Assembly (NCBI RefSeq): GCF_020283565.1
Contig: NC_060065.1
Location: 50,766,409-50,830,408 of the forward strand
DNA from: Trifolium pratense
Taxonomy: Eukaryota; Streptophyta; Magnoliopsida; Fabales; Fabaceae
Length of the DNA stretch: 64,000 nt
Direction of reading: 5' to 3'
Position numbers and translations under genes: made by a program
The notes under the pieces: model-generated
What the model saw: only the letters and a program-made list of their open reading frames with translations
Databases searched by the model: none
Told to the model about the DNA's origin: nothing
In this document: positions 11,458 through 21,180 of the stretch, piece after piece
How the letters are laid out: every line of letters starts with the position of its first letter
How positions within the stretch are numbered: position 1 is the stretch's first letter

Positions 11458-11832
11458 CTAAAGAAACATGGAAGTAATGTTATGAGTTCTTGAACACTTG
11501 ATGAGGGTGCTATTATTAGGCAAGTTTCCGTTATCCCAACTTATGTTTGCCGGAAGTACCATCTCTACTGAGGCTCCAATCAAATATCTTCTGGTAAGAT
11601 TTTGACATGTATTGCAAAGAAAACACCTAATGTGCCTAAGAGCTAAAAAATTTGCTTCATGAACCTTTTTGTCGCATTTTCTGCATAAATATGCATCATC
11701 GGCTTGACAATATAACGAAGCTTGTAATCCACATAGCTCACAACATTTAGAATCTCTTGTTTTTGAAGGTGAAACACTCTCTTTCGATGGTGGAAAGAAA
11801 TTGTGTTCTTTTGGTTCTACTCCTTTGCACAT
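11458..11832 (-). CDS. Single B-box microprotein (BBX30/31, miP1-like)
   Basis: A single-exon gene of 124 residues starting MCKGVEPKEH; an open frame continues upstream but with no family sequence. Residues about 29-66 hold one complete B-box (CELC, YC, DDAYLCRKCDKKVHEAN, RH), followed by a conserved FLCNTCQNLTRRYLIG patch and VEMVLP. There is no CCT domain. This is the layout of Arabidopsis BBX30 and BBX31 (miP1b/miP1a), which bind CONSTANS through the B-box and recruit TOPLESS through a C-terminal PFVFL-type motif to modulate flowering and seedling light responses. Here the C terminus ends NITSMFL, without a clear PFVFL, apparently because of a 13-nt stretch that is absent from the nearby pseudogene copy. 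A TATA box and a G-box lie upstream. Confidence 0.9.
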   Translation of the reverse strand: MCKGVEPKEHNFFPPSKESVSPSKTRDSKCCELCGLQASLYCQADDAYLCRKCDKKVHEANFLALRHIRCFLCNTCQNLTRRYLIGASVEMVLPANISWDNGNLPNNSTLIKCSRTHNITSMFL

Positions 11833-11932
11833 ATTGATGAGAATTTGAGAAGCTCTATTATTTGATAAATTAATGAAGCTTTGATAGTTTCTTGAATTCT
11901 TTGGTGTATCTAATTGGTAGATGAATAAAGGC

Positions 11933-11940
11933 CTTTTATA
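11933..11940 (-). promoter_or_regulatory. TATA box of B-box microprotein gene
   Basis: Minus-strand TATAAAAG about 100 bases upstream of the chosen ATG, a normal plant spacing once a leader of about 70 bases is allowed. Confidence 0.6.
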
Positions 11941-12025
11941 ACAATAACAAATAGTTTGATTAATGTTCCTTAGACAAATTCTTGTGGACAAGGACATGGA
12001 TGACCACACCACACCTAGAAGTAAT

Positions 12026-12031
12026 CACGTG
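12026..12031. promoter_or_regulatory. G-box CACGTG upstream of B-box microprotein gene
   Basis: A perfect CACGTG about 85 bases upstream of the TATA box. In Arabidopsis HY5 represses BBX30/31 through G-boxes; conservation here is an inference from position only. Confidence 0.5.
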
Positions 12032-12899
12032 TCTTTATTTTACCCATGATTTGTCTCTTTCAATAGTGCCATAAGGTTAATTTAGTCATTGAAAAAAGAA
12101 AAAAAAAAAAGAATAAGTGACTCCACTAGTTTTGTTTTGACAAAATAAAAGGTTTGATTTGAATTTGATTATTATTATTTGTTTTTTTCAAATTTCATTA
12201 TAGATGCTTGAAGGGTTATTATGAGCCATAATTTATGAGTTGTTGAGTGGTTATTAGGAAGACAAATTGAGGTTCATAAGATGAAAGGTTTATTGTATGG
12301 TGTAGAATTATTACCTTTAAATTTGTGACCCACCTAAGCCCATTTGGTTGCACATAAGGCCACTTGAAAAATGGAAATATATTATTGACTTATTGATATT
12401 GGTTGGAAAGTTCTACAAATTTTATACCATAATTTTGTCTTGGACGGTTGGACCCATAAACTAATAATAATAGTGTACAATTTATAGCCATAAGATGTCT
12501 TTGTCCACAAAATTGTTTATGAGGTTGACAGTTAAATACACATGTGTGGTTGAAATATGAAGAGCATCATATATCCCATTACATGCATGCCACGAATTCA
12601 TATGATTTGATTCCAAATATACTACACAATTGGTTTGTGGCCAAAGGAAAAACTATGATTGAGTTTTGGGTTGTGACTTTAAAAATATCTTCAAGTGCAT
12701 GAATTGTATGTATGTGGTTGATCTGATGTAAACTTGTTGGGCCTAAATTGTGCTAATTTGTAAGTCAATAACATGTTCTTTTTAACAAAAAAATTGGTTG
12801 TAAAATTATTAAACAAAAATATTAAAAATGACTACAATAAATTAAAATGAAACAAGTATTATTATATGTTAAAAAATTTCACATTTATTGCGAGATAAC

Positions 12900-13128
12900 T
12901 TGACCGTGTGTTTAAAAGTGAGGAAAATCCTCACCATATAAGTCGGTTTTGGTAGGTTGAGTTAAGCTCAATCTAAGATGGTATCAAAGTCTTCTCTACG
13001 ATCCAGGGCCGTCTGTTACCAGAGCCTCTCCATGATCTGCTGACCGCCATCAGTTGCGAGATGGTCTGAATGTGTATTTATAAGTGAGGACAAATCAATT
13101 TTATAAGGTTGAGTTAGGCTAATCTAAG
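12900..13128 (+). mobile_element. TRIM-like mini LTR element
   Basis: Two related LTR-like stretches, each with AAGTGAGGA, a GGTTGAGTTA patch and a final ATCTAAGATG, flank a short interior. The first is followed directly by TGGTATCAAAG, matching the initiator tRNA-Met primer-binding site of plant copia and TRIM elements. It is too short to code for anything. The outer 5' boundary is unclear. Confidence 0.6.
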
Positions 13129-13131
13129 ATG

Positions 13132-13187
<56 letters not shown>
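13127..13187. repeat. (ATT)n microsatellite
   Basis: About 20 uninterrupted ATT units immediately after the TRIM-like element. Confidence 0.95.
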
Positions 13188-13524
13188 GTAGTAATAATTT
13201 GCAAATGGATAAATATGGTTGTGTTGTGCAAAGTAACAAAATAGCAAATAATGAATAAAATAAGCTTCAAGGTGCTTAGGTCTGTTTACTTTGAGGAAAT
13301 GTATCCTCTTCTCATTTTTAGATGTAATATGAGTAAAAGTAGCCTTCTATAAACCATCATATGTTCATTTTTCAACCACATATGTTGCTAGTGAATATGT
13401 CTCGTGTTTTGGAAATAATGAAACAACTTTTAAATTATTTTATCTATTTCTTTCTTCTTCTTTTTTGTACAATTATAACGTTTTTAAATTTTAGATCATC
13501 TAAATTTTTTGTTTGAATTGAATA

Positions 13525-13698
13525 ATGCTAGCAACACACTCTTTAATAAACACACTTCAACACACTCTCTTTAATTGGTTGAAATTCACATGGGTCCCAT
13601 AAAAAATGTGGACCCATATAATTTTTATGGGACCCATATAAATTTTAACCAATAGAAGAGAGTGTGTTAGATATGTTTGTTAAAGAGTGTGTTGCTAG
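13525..13698. mobile_element. Palindromic MITE
   Basis: TGCTAGCAACACACTCTTTA at the left end is the reverse complement of TAAAGAGTGTGTTGCTAGCA at the right end, and the interior (TGGGTCCCATA against TATGGGACCCATA) continues the palindrome. Total about 174 bp with no coding capacity. Confidence 0.8.
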
Positions 13699-14289
13699 CA
13701 CTATATCTCTGTAAATTTAAAAACAATTATTTTTAGTTATAACTGTTATATGTGACCTTGTGGAAAAATAATATTATACGGGTCCAATAAAATCACGTCA
13801 TGCTAGTTTCAAAAAATGTTATACGGGTTCAATAAAACCACGTCAAAAAATCTAATTAGAAATTCAATTCATGTCAAAAAATCTAATTAGAAATTCAATT
13901 CATATCAATAAATCAATCCAAAATGAGGGTTGCAAAAAAAAAATGCAGTACCACAGAATCACAAATAGACTAGAACCTTAGCTATGAAAGTCGAGTCTAA
14001 CTGAAGAAGTTAATCTTCCATAACTTAAAGTATTAGGATTCGAATTTCAGCTGAAAGAAGTGTCCACTATTACTAGTATTGCGTCAAATAGAATAACTTT
14101 TTGTGGAGAAAGGCAAGAACATAAACTTAAACTCTTTAAAATTACATAAATCCCTCGATCAATAAATAATAACTTCAAAAAAATTGTTAAACTTTCTTGG
14201 TTAGCAGTTTGAATTGCAGTCACTAATGTTTCATGGTTTGTTTGCAGTCTTGGGACTGTTTTCATTGATATGTTTCATTTTTTTTTTGA

Positions 14290-14450
14290 GTTTTTTTTGC
14301 CGTCTTACGAATTTTTCGCACATCCTATTTTGACTCATCCACTACTTAAGTAACGAATGACTAAAAATGAGAAATTTTATGAAAAAATATGGTCCGCTGC
14401 TTAGGTACCGAATGCTGTTTGAGAAAATAGTAGGACGATAAATTTTTTAT
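14290..14450. repeat. TACTTAAGTA palindrome repeat, copy 1
   Basis: Contains CCACTACTTAAGTAACGAATG and CCGCTGCTTAGGTACCGAATG spaced about 60 bases apart, with nearby TAAAAATGAGAA and TAGGACG. The same arrangement recurs at about 18,975-19,520. Confidence 0.55.
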
Positions 14451-15186
14451 TTTTTTAAAATGAGGAATGAGAGAAGAATTTATGTATTCTCAACGGTTGT
14501 TTCAAGGGGCAGTATTCATGGGCTTTTGTTGGAAGTTGTCACTTGGCAGCAGACCATTCAACTCTCATATGTTGGCATGCATATATAATGACCATTCATT
14601 TTCCTTCCTTTCTTTTACATGACAAGGACCAAAATTGAACCAAAATTTGTATTTGCTTGGACAAGAAGCTTTAAGGGCGGGTGTAGTAGACCCATAAATA
14701 ATCTATTTTATTTTAATTATTAGATGAAAAAACTGACGTGACAGCTTAGTCACATAAGTGATTTGCCCCATTAGCGTTGACTTGGTTAAAATTGACCTTT
14801 TGCGAAAGGGGATAAGGATAGAGGGTAAGAACTAAGAAGTGCTGTTTTGAAATATAAGGGGTCAAAATCGTAACTTTCTAAAATTTAGGAGGTCAAAAGT
14901 GCAATTTAGTCTATAGAAAATTTTAGTGATGATTAAATCAAAAGAATTACAAAACGCCTATAATTTAAGAAAACTATAGTTCACATATTAATTAATAAAA
15001 CACTTGTACCATAACTCTTAAATTTGTGACTTTAGCAATCAAATTTTAAATTAAACAAATCAATACAAATTTTTTACCAAAAGAAAAACAATACAAATTT
15101 TACTCCACAATATTGACATGTACAAAACATGTACATGTGCCAATTCAAACAATACTTAAATTTATTTATCCTTAGGTTAATTAAGT

Positions 15187-15912
15187 TTACTCCTCAACAA
15201 ACGGGTAAATTTCATATCGAATGTTACAACTTCCACCAACAACTCTGCCTCCTTTTTTTCCATTTGGTATTAGTTCACTAATTGCATCATCAAGGCATTT
15301 CTTACAATCAACACTAGAAAGGTCTCTAGTGCATTGACTTAACCCATAAACTCTATGTGATTCTCCAATCTTCAATTCTCCACTAGCATAAAATTTATGA
15401 TCCATAGAAGCTTCATTAGCAAGTAAGCTCAATAAGTCCTTACTCATGTTGTTGAATTTGGTAGGATTAGCAACATTTTCTACATTTAATAAAGAGAACT
15501 TGTTTGCATTATCAATTTTGCCAAAGAAATTAGTGTTCAAGTACTTGATCATGCAATTGTCGTACCATACAATAGCACCCTTATTATATGGACAAAGATT
15601 GAGAACTTCTTTACTTGCTTGTGAAACACAAGTTTTACATTCTAAGTTTGATACATCGCCCCGACAAAGAGCTAGTCCATACACTTTTTGGTTTTGGTAT
15701 TTGGCCGGTCCCACTGATCCAATGCCGAAACCTGTTGAAGTCGTCTTATAGATAAGCGAGCTCATGAGTGTTTTCAAGTTTGATTTATATGTGCTTTGGG
15801 CAGTGAAATTACTCGAGTTTGAACAAAAATGAAAAAGTGGGTCGATTCCAAAAGATGTTTGCATAAGGAAAGCAAATGTAATTGAGAAGAGAATAAGGTT
15901 TGAGGAAGCCAT
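15187..15912 (-). CDS. Cysteine-rich repeat secretory protein (DUF26), copy 1
   Basis: Single exon, 241 residues from the ATG opening MASSNLILF; a longer in-frame start (MFFMTIQK) is possible but the other copies support this one. A signal peptide of about 23 residues ends near TSFG. Two DUF26/Gnk2 domains follow, each with C-X8-C-X2-C (CRGDVSNLECKTC and CTRDLSSVDCKKC). The conserved endings YDNC and SCNIRYEIYPF are present. There is no kinase or transmembrane segment, so it is a secreted apoplastic protein of the CRRSP class; relatives bind mannose or act in defence and root responses. In domain 2 the usual cysteine doublet before GKKGG is missing (ELIPNGKKGG). A minus-strand TATAAATA sits 70-77 bp upstream of the ATG. 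Confidence 0.9.
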   Translation of the reverse strand: MASSNLILFSITFAFLMQTSFGIDPLFHFCSNSSNFTAQSTYKSNLKTLMSSLIYKTTSTGFGIGSVGPAKYQNQKVYGLALCRGDVSNLECKTCVSQASKEVLNLCPYNKGAIVWYDNCMIKYLNTNFFGKIDNANKFSLLNVENVANPTKFNNMSKDLLSLLANEASMDHKFYASGELKIGESHRVYGLSQCTRDLSSVDCKKCLDDAISELIPNGKKGGRVVGGSCNIRYEIYPFVEE

Positions 15913-15981
15913 TTTTTGGATGGTCATAAAGAACAATTATATATTTTTGAAGGTTTGATATGAGATTGTGGGGAATGAGAG

Positions 15982-15989
15982 TATTTATA
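15982..15989 (-). promoter_or_regulatory. TATA box, DUF26 copy 1
   Basis: TATAAATA on the minus strand, same distance from the ATG as in the other three family members. Confidence 0.6.
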
Positions 15990-15999
15990 GAAAAATTCG

Positions 16000-16854
16000 T
16001 TCGTTTTGTCTTTAAGAAAAAGTTAAGGTTACTATAAATAGATTATAAATAAATAAAAAAAGATTAAGGTTGACATTTTCTATTGACCAATTAGGAAGCA
16101 CCATGTCAATATTGAACTGTGCCTTTTCAATTTTGCTATGAGAGTTTGGTATAAATAAATCCGTAGGATCGGTGTGATAATTTGTTATGCCAAAGCACCC
16201 TTTTCATTTGCTCTTCAATTTCCAGTCTTTGGCAAATCAAGGGAAAGGGTGAAAAGATTTATTAATATATTTTGCAGTTCAACAAAAAAAAATTGGATCG
16301 ACTTATTTGAACTTATTTACGGACAAAATTTTTGTAAGACTATTTAAAAGAACTTATGAAAATCATGCCTCCAAAAAAATCTAAAGAGAACAAAGCGAAA
16401 AAAAAAATTCATCTAAAGCGCTTTGGAGTGAGTTTTTTTCTTGAGCTTCGACGAAGTTTAGATAGGTTCTGAATAACTTCCTCCTCCATCTCTGCATAAA
16501 AACCCAACTACTTAACAAGCTTCCAAATTTTCCTAGCTTCTTAACGATCCTCATCCGAGTTATCTTCTGAGCTTAAACCAACGATATCATTTTTGTTATG
16601 TTTTGTTTTTGTTCTTTTCGATCCCACTTATGAAAATAGCTTGTAGCCTATAATTTAAGAAAAAGTCAGTTGACTTATTAATTTATAAAACACTTGTACC
16701 AGACTCTTTAATTTGTGACTTATCAAGCTTGAAACAATGACATTATCAATTAAACAAATCGATGCAAATTTTATTCCACAATATTGACATGTACAAATAT
16801 GTACATGTGCCAATTCAAATAATACTTAAATTTATTTATCTAGCTTAATTAAGT
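16000..16854. other. Intergenic spacer between DUF26 copies 1 and 2
   Basis: The left part matches the promoter of copy 2 (shared CTATTGACCA and AGGAAGCACCATGTC patches), so promoter and gene were duplicated together. The rest is AT-rich with no gene recognised. Confidence 0.5.
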
Positions 16855-17586
16855 TTACACCTTAACAAACGGGTAAACTTCATATCGAATGTTACAACTT
16901 CCACCAACAACTCTGCCTCCTTTTTTTCCATCACAACAATATGGAAGTTCACTAATTGCATCATCAAGACATTTCTTACAATCCACACTAGAAAGGTCTC
17001 TAGTGCATTGAGTTAACCCATAAATTTTCTCTGATTCTCCAATCTTCAATTCTCCATTAGCATAAAATTTATGATCCATAGAAGCTTCATAAGCAAGTAT
17101 GCTCAATAAGCTCTTAGTCATGTTGTTGAATTTGATAGGATCATCAACATTTTGTACATTTAATAAAGAGAACTTGCTTGTATTATCAATCTTACCAAAG
17201 AAATCAATGTTTAAGTATTTGACCATGCAATTGTCGTACCATATGGTCGCGCCTTTATTGTATGGGCAGCGACGTTGGATTTCTTTACTTGCTTGTGAAA
17301 CACAAGTTTTACATTCTAAGTTTGATACATCGCCACGACAAAGAGCTAGTCCATATACTTGTTGGTTTTGGTATTGGGCCAGGCCCACTAACTCATTGTC
17401 GAAACCCGTTGAAGGCGTCTCATAGATAAGTGAGTTGATGAGTGTTTTTAAGCTTGATTTATATGGACTTTGGGCAGTGAAATTACCGGAGTTTGAACAA
17501 AAATGAAAAAGTGGGTCCGTTCCAAAAGATGTTTGCATAAGGAAAGCAAAAGTAAATGTGAAGAGAATAAGGTTTGAGGAATGCAT
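16855..17586 (-). CDS. Cysteine-rich repeat secretory protein (DUF26), copy 2
   Basis: Single exon, 243 residues from the ATG opening MHSSNLILF. Signal peptide ending near TSFG, then two DUF26 domains with C-X8-C-X2-C (CRGDVSNLECKTC and CTRDLSSVDCKKC). Unlike copy 1 it keeps the cysteine doublet in domain 2 (ELPYCCDGKKGG). It ends SCNIRYEVYPFVKV. It is the closest relative of copy 1 by sequence and position, same strand, about 940 bp apart, clearly a tandem duplicate. Secreted, no membrane anchor or kinase. The exact ligand is unknown. Confidence 0.9.
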   Translation of the reverse strand: MHSSNLILFTFTFAFLMQTSFGTDPLFHFCSNSGNFTAQSPYKSSLKTLINSLIYETPSTGFDNELVGLAQYQNQQVYGLALCRGDVSNLECKTCVSQASKEIQRRCPYNKGATIWYDNCMVKYLNIDFFGKIDNTSKFSLLNVQNVDDPIKFNNMTKSLLSILAYEASMDHKFYANGELKIGESEKIYGLTQCTRDLSSVDCKKCLDDAISELPYCCDGKKGGRVVGGSCNIRYEVYPFVKV

Positions 17587-17661
17587 ATTTTGGATGAAGG
17601 TCATAAAGAACATTAATATATTTTTGATGGTTTAATTGATATGAGATTGTGGGAGTAAGAG

Positions 17662-17669
17662 TATTTATA
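17662..17669 (-). promoter_or_regulatory. TATA box, DUF26 copy 2
   Basis: TATAAATA on the minus strand about 80 bases upstream of the ATG, in a promoter alignable to copy 1. Confidence 0.6.
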
Positions 17670-17829
17670 GAGAAAAATCTGGTATTGTCTTTAAGAAAAG
17701 ATGAAGGTTATTATCAACCAAATTTTTTTTATTAAAGATGAAATTTTCTATTGACCAGTTAGGAAGCACCATGTCCACATTTTACTGTGCCATATTCAGT
17801 ATATGTTTGGTTGAGCTTTTAGACACCCA

Positions 17830-20040
17830 AAAGCACGTTGGTAGTATTTAAACGTGAGTTAGACTTGTTAGAAAGTTGTTTGGCATTTTTATGTATAATC
17901 AATTATAGCATCTAGACGCGAGTTTAGTTGAAGTAAGAATTCTTAGCTTCTGCATTTGCTAAAATTGCTTTTCAAATTACATGTTTCTTAATTTTGTGTC
18001 TTTCCAATAATGTCCCTTGCTTTGTGTTATTATTTATTATTATATATCCTTGTCAAATTGATAAATATACACAAAAGTATTTCTTATACAGAAACAAGCT
18101 TATATTAGTATTATTTTATTTTTATTATAGTTACCAATCATGCCTATATTATTTGTTTTCCACTCACAAAACCATGGTTATATTATTTTTCAAATATTTG
18201 CTATTATATATTTTATTAAATTGTAAGTTCATAATATAATTTGACAGAAAATAGTTTCTAAATATAATATGCATTTTATTTTTTATAATTTTTTAATTAT
18301 TTATTTATAATTTTTTAAATGTGGTTTTTTTTTCCAACTATTGTTTATTGTTAGTTAAATTTAAAACCCATTTTGGTAATTAGTCACTCCAAAATCAATT
18401 TTGATTTAAACTATCCAAACAATATAACTTAGTGAAAATCACTTTTACTAAATGTATCCAAACATAAATCAATTCAGTTCAACTCACTTTTAACAAAAAT
18501 CAATTCTCTCAAACTCAATTCTGTCAAACTCAATTCTCTTCGCCGCCAAACCAAACACACACTCAGTCTCTAAAGAAAGACAAATTCAAGCATAGCTTTC
18601 TTCCTCTTGATAATTTTAAAAGTATAGTTTCTTCTTTCTGGACATTTTAAATGATTTGCTAGTTTATAATTTTCTTTTAAGTGGTCATTTTCCTGAATTA
18701 AATATTCTAATCAGTTTGAATTTTTTTTAATATCTATTTTCTTTATAATCATATTAACTTTTTTCCTTGAGCTTCATTGTAACTTTGTTAGGTTGTGGAT
18801 TGCTTCTTCATCCATCTTTCCATAAAAGTCCAACTTTTTACCAATTTCCCATATTTTTCTTCCTTTTAGATTCTTACGAAAACTTAAATTCACGGTTGTT
18901 TGTGTTTTATTCTGTTTAGTTTTGGATTTCACTTTTTTTCTCAATACATGGAGAATTTCTTTTGTCACCCTATTCATTTTCTCGTGTGCCCGACGAATTT
19001 ATCAAAATATTCATATCCGCTACTTAGGTAGCAGATACTCTCCAAAGACACCCTATCAAGTTTTTTTTTTTATAACGTCTTCTACTTAAGTAGCAGAAGA
19101 GTAAAAATAGAAATGCGTAGGACGCACGTGAAGTAGATAGAACGGCAAAAGAAAATCTTTAATACATGACCCAATTGGGCCTCCACTTAAGCCTGCTGAC
19201 CTATCACTTTGGCCCAAATAGAAGGTCTCTGGGACAAAACCTGAACTTGCCTACCATATTTTTCTTAGAATTTCTTTTTCCACTCTATACATTTTCACAC
19301 GCGCTCTACGGATTTATCAAAATGCATTCATCCGCTAGGTAGGTAGTGATACACCCTTAAAACACCTTACCGAAAAACTTTTTATAACGTCCACTACTTA
19401 AGTAGCAGACGAGATTTACAAAATTTCTAAAAAATTCTCATTTTTATAACGTCTGTTACTTAAGTAACGGAAGGATAAAACTAAAAATGTGTAGGGCAGG
19501 CGAGAAGTAGGTAAGACGAAAAAAAAATACTCTTTTTTGGTACATAATTGCCTACAATTATAATGTTCCTACAATTATTATTTTTTTGGTTAGAATGTCT
19601 TAGAATTTCTAATTACCTCATCCGAAAACACTCTAAATTTATTTTAAAATATCCTATTAATCTTTTATATCTATCTTTTCTTTTAAAATTAGTTCTTTAA
19701 GTTAAAAAAAAATTAGTATCATTACTATGTTTTCAAATTTTCCTTTAACTCTGTTAGACAGATCTTATATTGCAGCACAAATCATTTGTTATGTCCAAAA
19801 AGAAAGAAATCATATTTCGAAAATTATTAAATGAAAGATATAACCATGCTTGAATTTGTCACAGTCTTTTGTTTTTTGTTTTTGTTTTTTTGCTTTTGAC
19901 ACATTCATGAATTTGTCACTCTTACCAAATTAGAAACCAAATCTATGACAAAATGGTGAAGGCACAGTCCAATGTTGACAAGGTACTGCTTAACTGGCCA
20001 ATATAAATTGATCAATAGAAAATATCAACATTCTTAATCT
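17830..20040. other. Repeat-rich spacer between DUF26 copies 2 and 3
   Basis: AT-rich. About 18,360-18,560 resembles a MITE with AAAATCACTTTTACTAA and CATTTAGTA-like arms. About 18,975-19,520 holds the TACTTAAGTA palindrome repeat. No supported gene. Confidence 0.5.
18975..19520. repeat. TACTTAAGTA palindrome repeat, copies 2 and 3
   Basis: Two units, about 18,975-19,150 and 19,290-19,520, share GGATTTATCAAAAT / GAATTTATCAAAAT, a CCGCTACTTAGGTAGCAGA-type palindrome, CACCCTATC / CACCTTACC, TTTTTATAACGTC and a second palindrome CTACTTAAGTAGCAGA. The last unit has a third palindrome, TGTTACTTAAGTAACGGA. Each palindrome is centred on CTTAAG or CTTAGG. Confidence 0.7.
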
Positions 20041-20050
20041 TAATTTCCTC

Positions 20051-20058
20051 TATAAATA
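20051..20058 (+). promoter_or_regulatory. TATA box, DUF26 copy 3
   Basis: TATAAATA 78 bases upstream of the ATG. Confidence 0.65.
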
Positions 20059-20128
20059 CTCTAATAACTCCCATAATCTCATATCAAACCATCACAAAAT
20101 ATACTAATTAACATTCATCCAAAAAAAC

Positions 20129-20860
20129 ATGTCTTCCTCTAATCTCTTCACAACTATTCTCATCTCATTAACCTTGGCTCTAATTACTCAAACATCTTTT
20201 GCACTCAATGACCCTCTTTCCCACATTTGTTCAAACTCCGAGAATTTCACAGCCTATAGCCCATATGAATCAAACTTGAAAACACTCATCAACTCGCTTA
20301 TATACAAAACCCCTTCAACCGGTTTTGGTATTGGATCAGTGGGCCTGGTCCAAAACCAACAAGCATATGGGCTCGTTCTTTGTCGTGGCGATGTATCAAC
20401 CTCAGAGTGTAAAACTTGTGTCTCAGACGCAACCAAAGAAATCCAAAGTCGTTGTCCATACAATAAAGGCGCGATCATATGGTACGATAATTGCATGTTC
20501 AAGTACTTGGACAACGATTTCATTGGCAAAATTGATAATACAAACAAGTTCACTTTATTGAATGTACAAAGTGTTAATGATCCTATCAAATTCAACAACA
20601 TAACTAAGGACTTATTGAGCTTACTTGCTAATGAAGCTTCTATGGATAAGAAATTTTATGCTAGTGGAGACTTGAAGATTGGAGAATCAGAGAGAGTTTA
20701 TGGGTTAACTCAATGCACTAGAGACCTTTCTAGTGTTGATTGTAAGAAGTGTCTTGATGATGCAATTAGTGAACTAATACCATATGGGAAAAAAGGAGGC
20801 AGAATTCTTAGTGGAAGTTGTAACATTCAATATGAAGTTTACAAATTTGTTAAGGAGTAA
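20129..20860 (+). CDS. Cysteine-rich repeat secretory protein (DUF26), copy 3
   Basis: Single exon, 243 residues, start MSSSNLFTT. Signal peptide to about TSFA, then two DUF26 domains (CRGDVSTSECKTC and CTRDLSSVDCKKC). Like copy 1 it lacks the cysteine doublet in domain 2 (ELIPYGKKGG), which suggests copies 1 and 3 share that change by descent or conversion. It lies on the opposite strand to copies 1 and 2, so the cluster includes an inversion. The ending SCNIQYEVYKFVKE has Q for R and K for P at usually conserved places. Secreted, function unknown beyond the family. Confidence 0.9.
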   Translation: MSSSNLFTTILISLTLALITQTSFALNDPLSHICSNSENFTAYSPYESNLKTLINSLIYKTPSTGFGIGSVGLVQNQQAYGLVLCRGDVSTSECKTCVSDATKEIQSRCPYNKGAIIWYDNCMFKYLDNDFIGKIDNTNKFTLLNVQSVNDPIKFNNITKDLLSLLANEASMDKKFYASGDLKIGESERVYGLTQCTRDLSSVDCKKCLDDAISELIPYGKKGGRILSGSCNIQYEVYKFVKE

Positions 20861-21180
20861 AAAACTTAATTAGATGTTAAGCTAGGATTAAATAAATTCA
20901 GTATATTGTTTAAATAAATACTTGTACATGTTTGTATTGCACACACCAATATTGTCGAATAAAATTTGAATCGGTTTGTTTAATTTAAGGCACAAGTTTA
21001 TTGCTCAACTCATTTTTATATTACTGTATCCAAACATAATTCACTTTACAATCAAAAATAGAATCGATAAGTTCCTCTGCTGATTTCTAGTATATATAAA
21101 ACTTGGAATGACTTCTAGCAATGCTCTTCAAGAATCTGCTTAACCATATTGAAACATATTTAATATATACATCTGTTTTG

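Larger units (their letters stand above)
12032..15110. other. Repeat-rich spacer without genes
   Basis: Contains a TRIM-like element (about 12,900-13,128), an (ATT)n tract, a palindromic MITE (13,525-13,698), a short tandem repeat at about 13,790-13,910, and a member of the TACTTAAGTA palindrome repeat at about 14,290-14,450. No supported gene. Confidence 0.5.
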
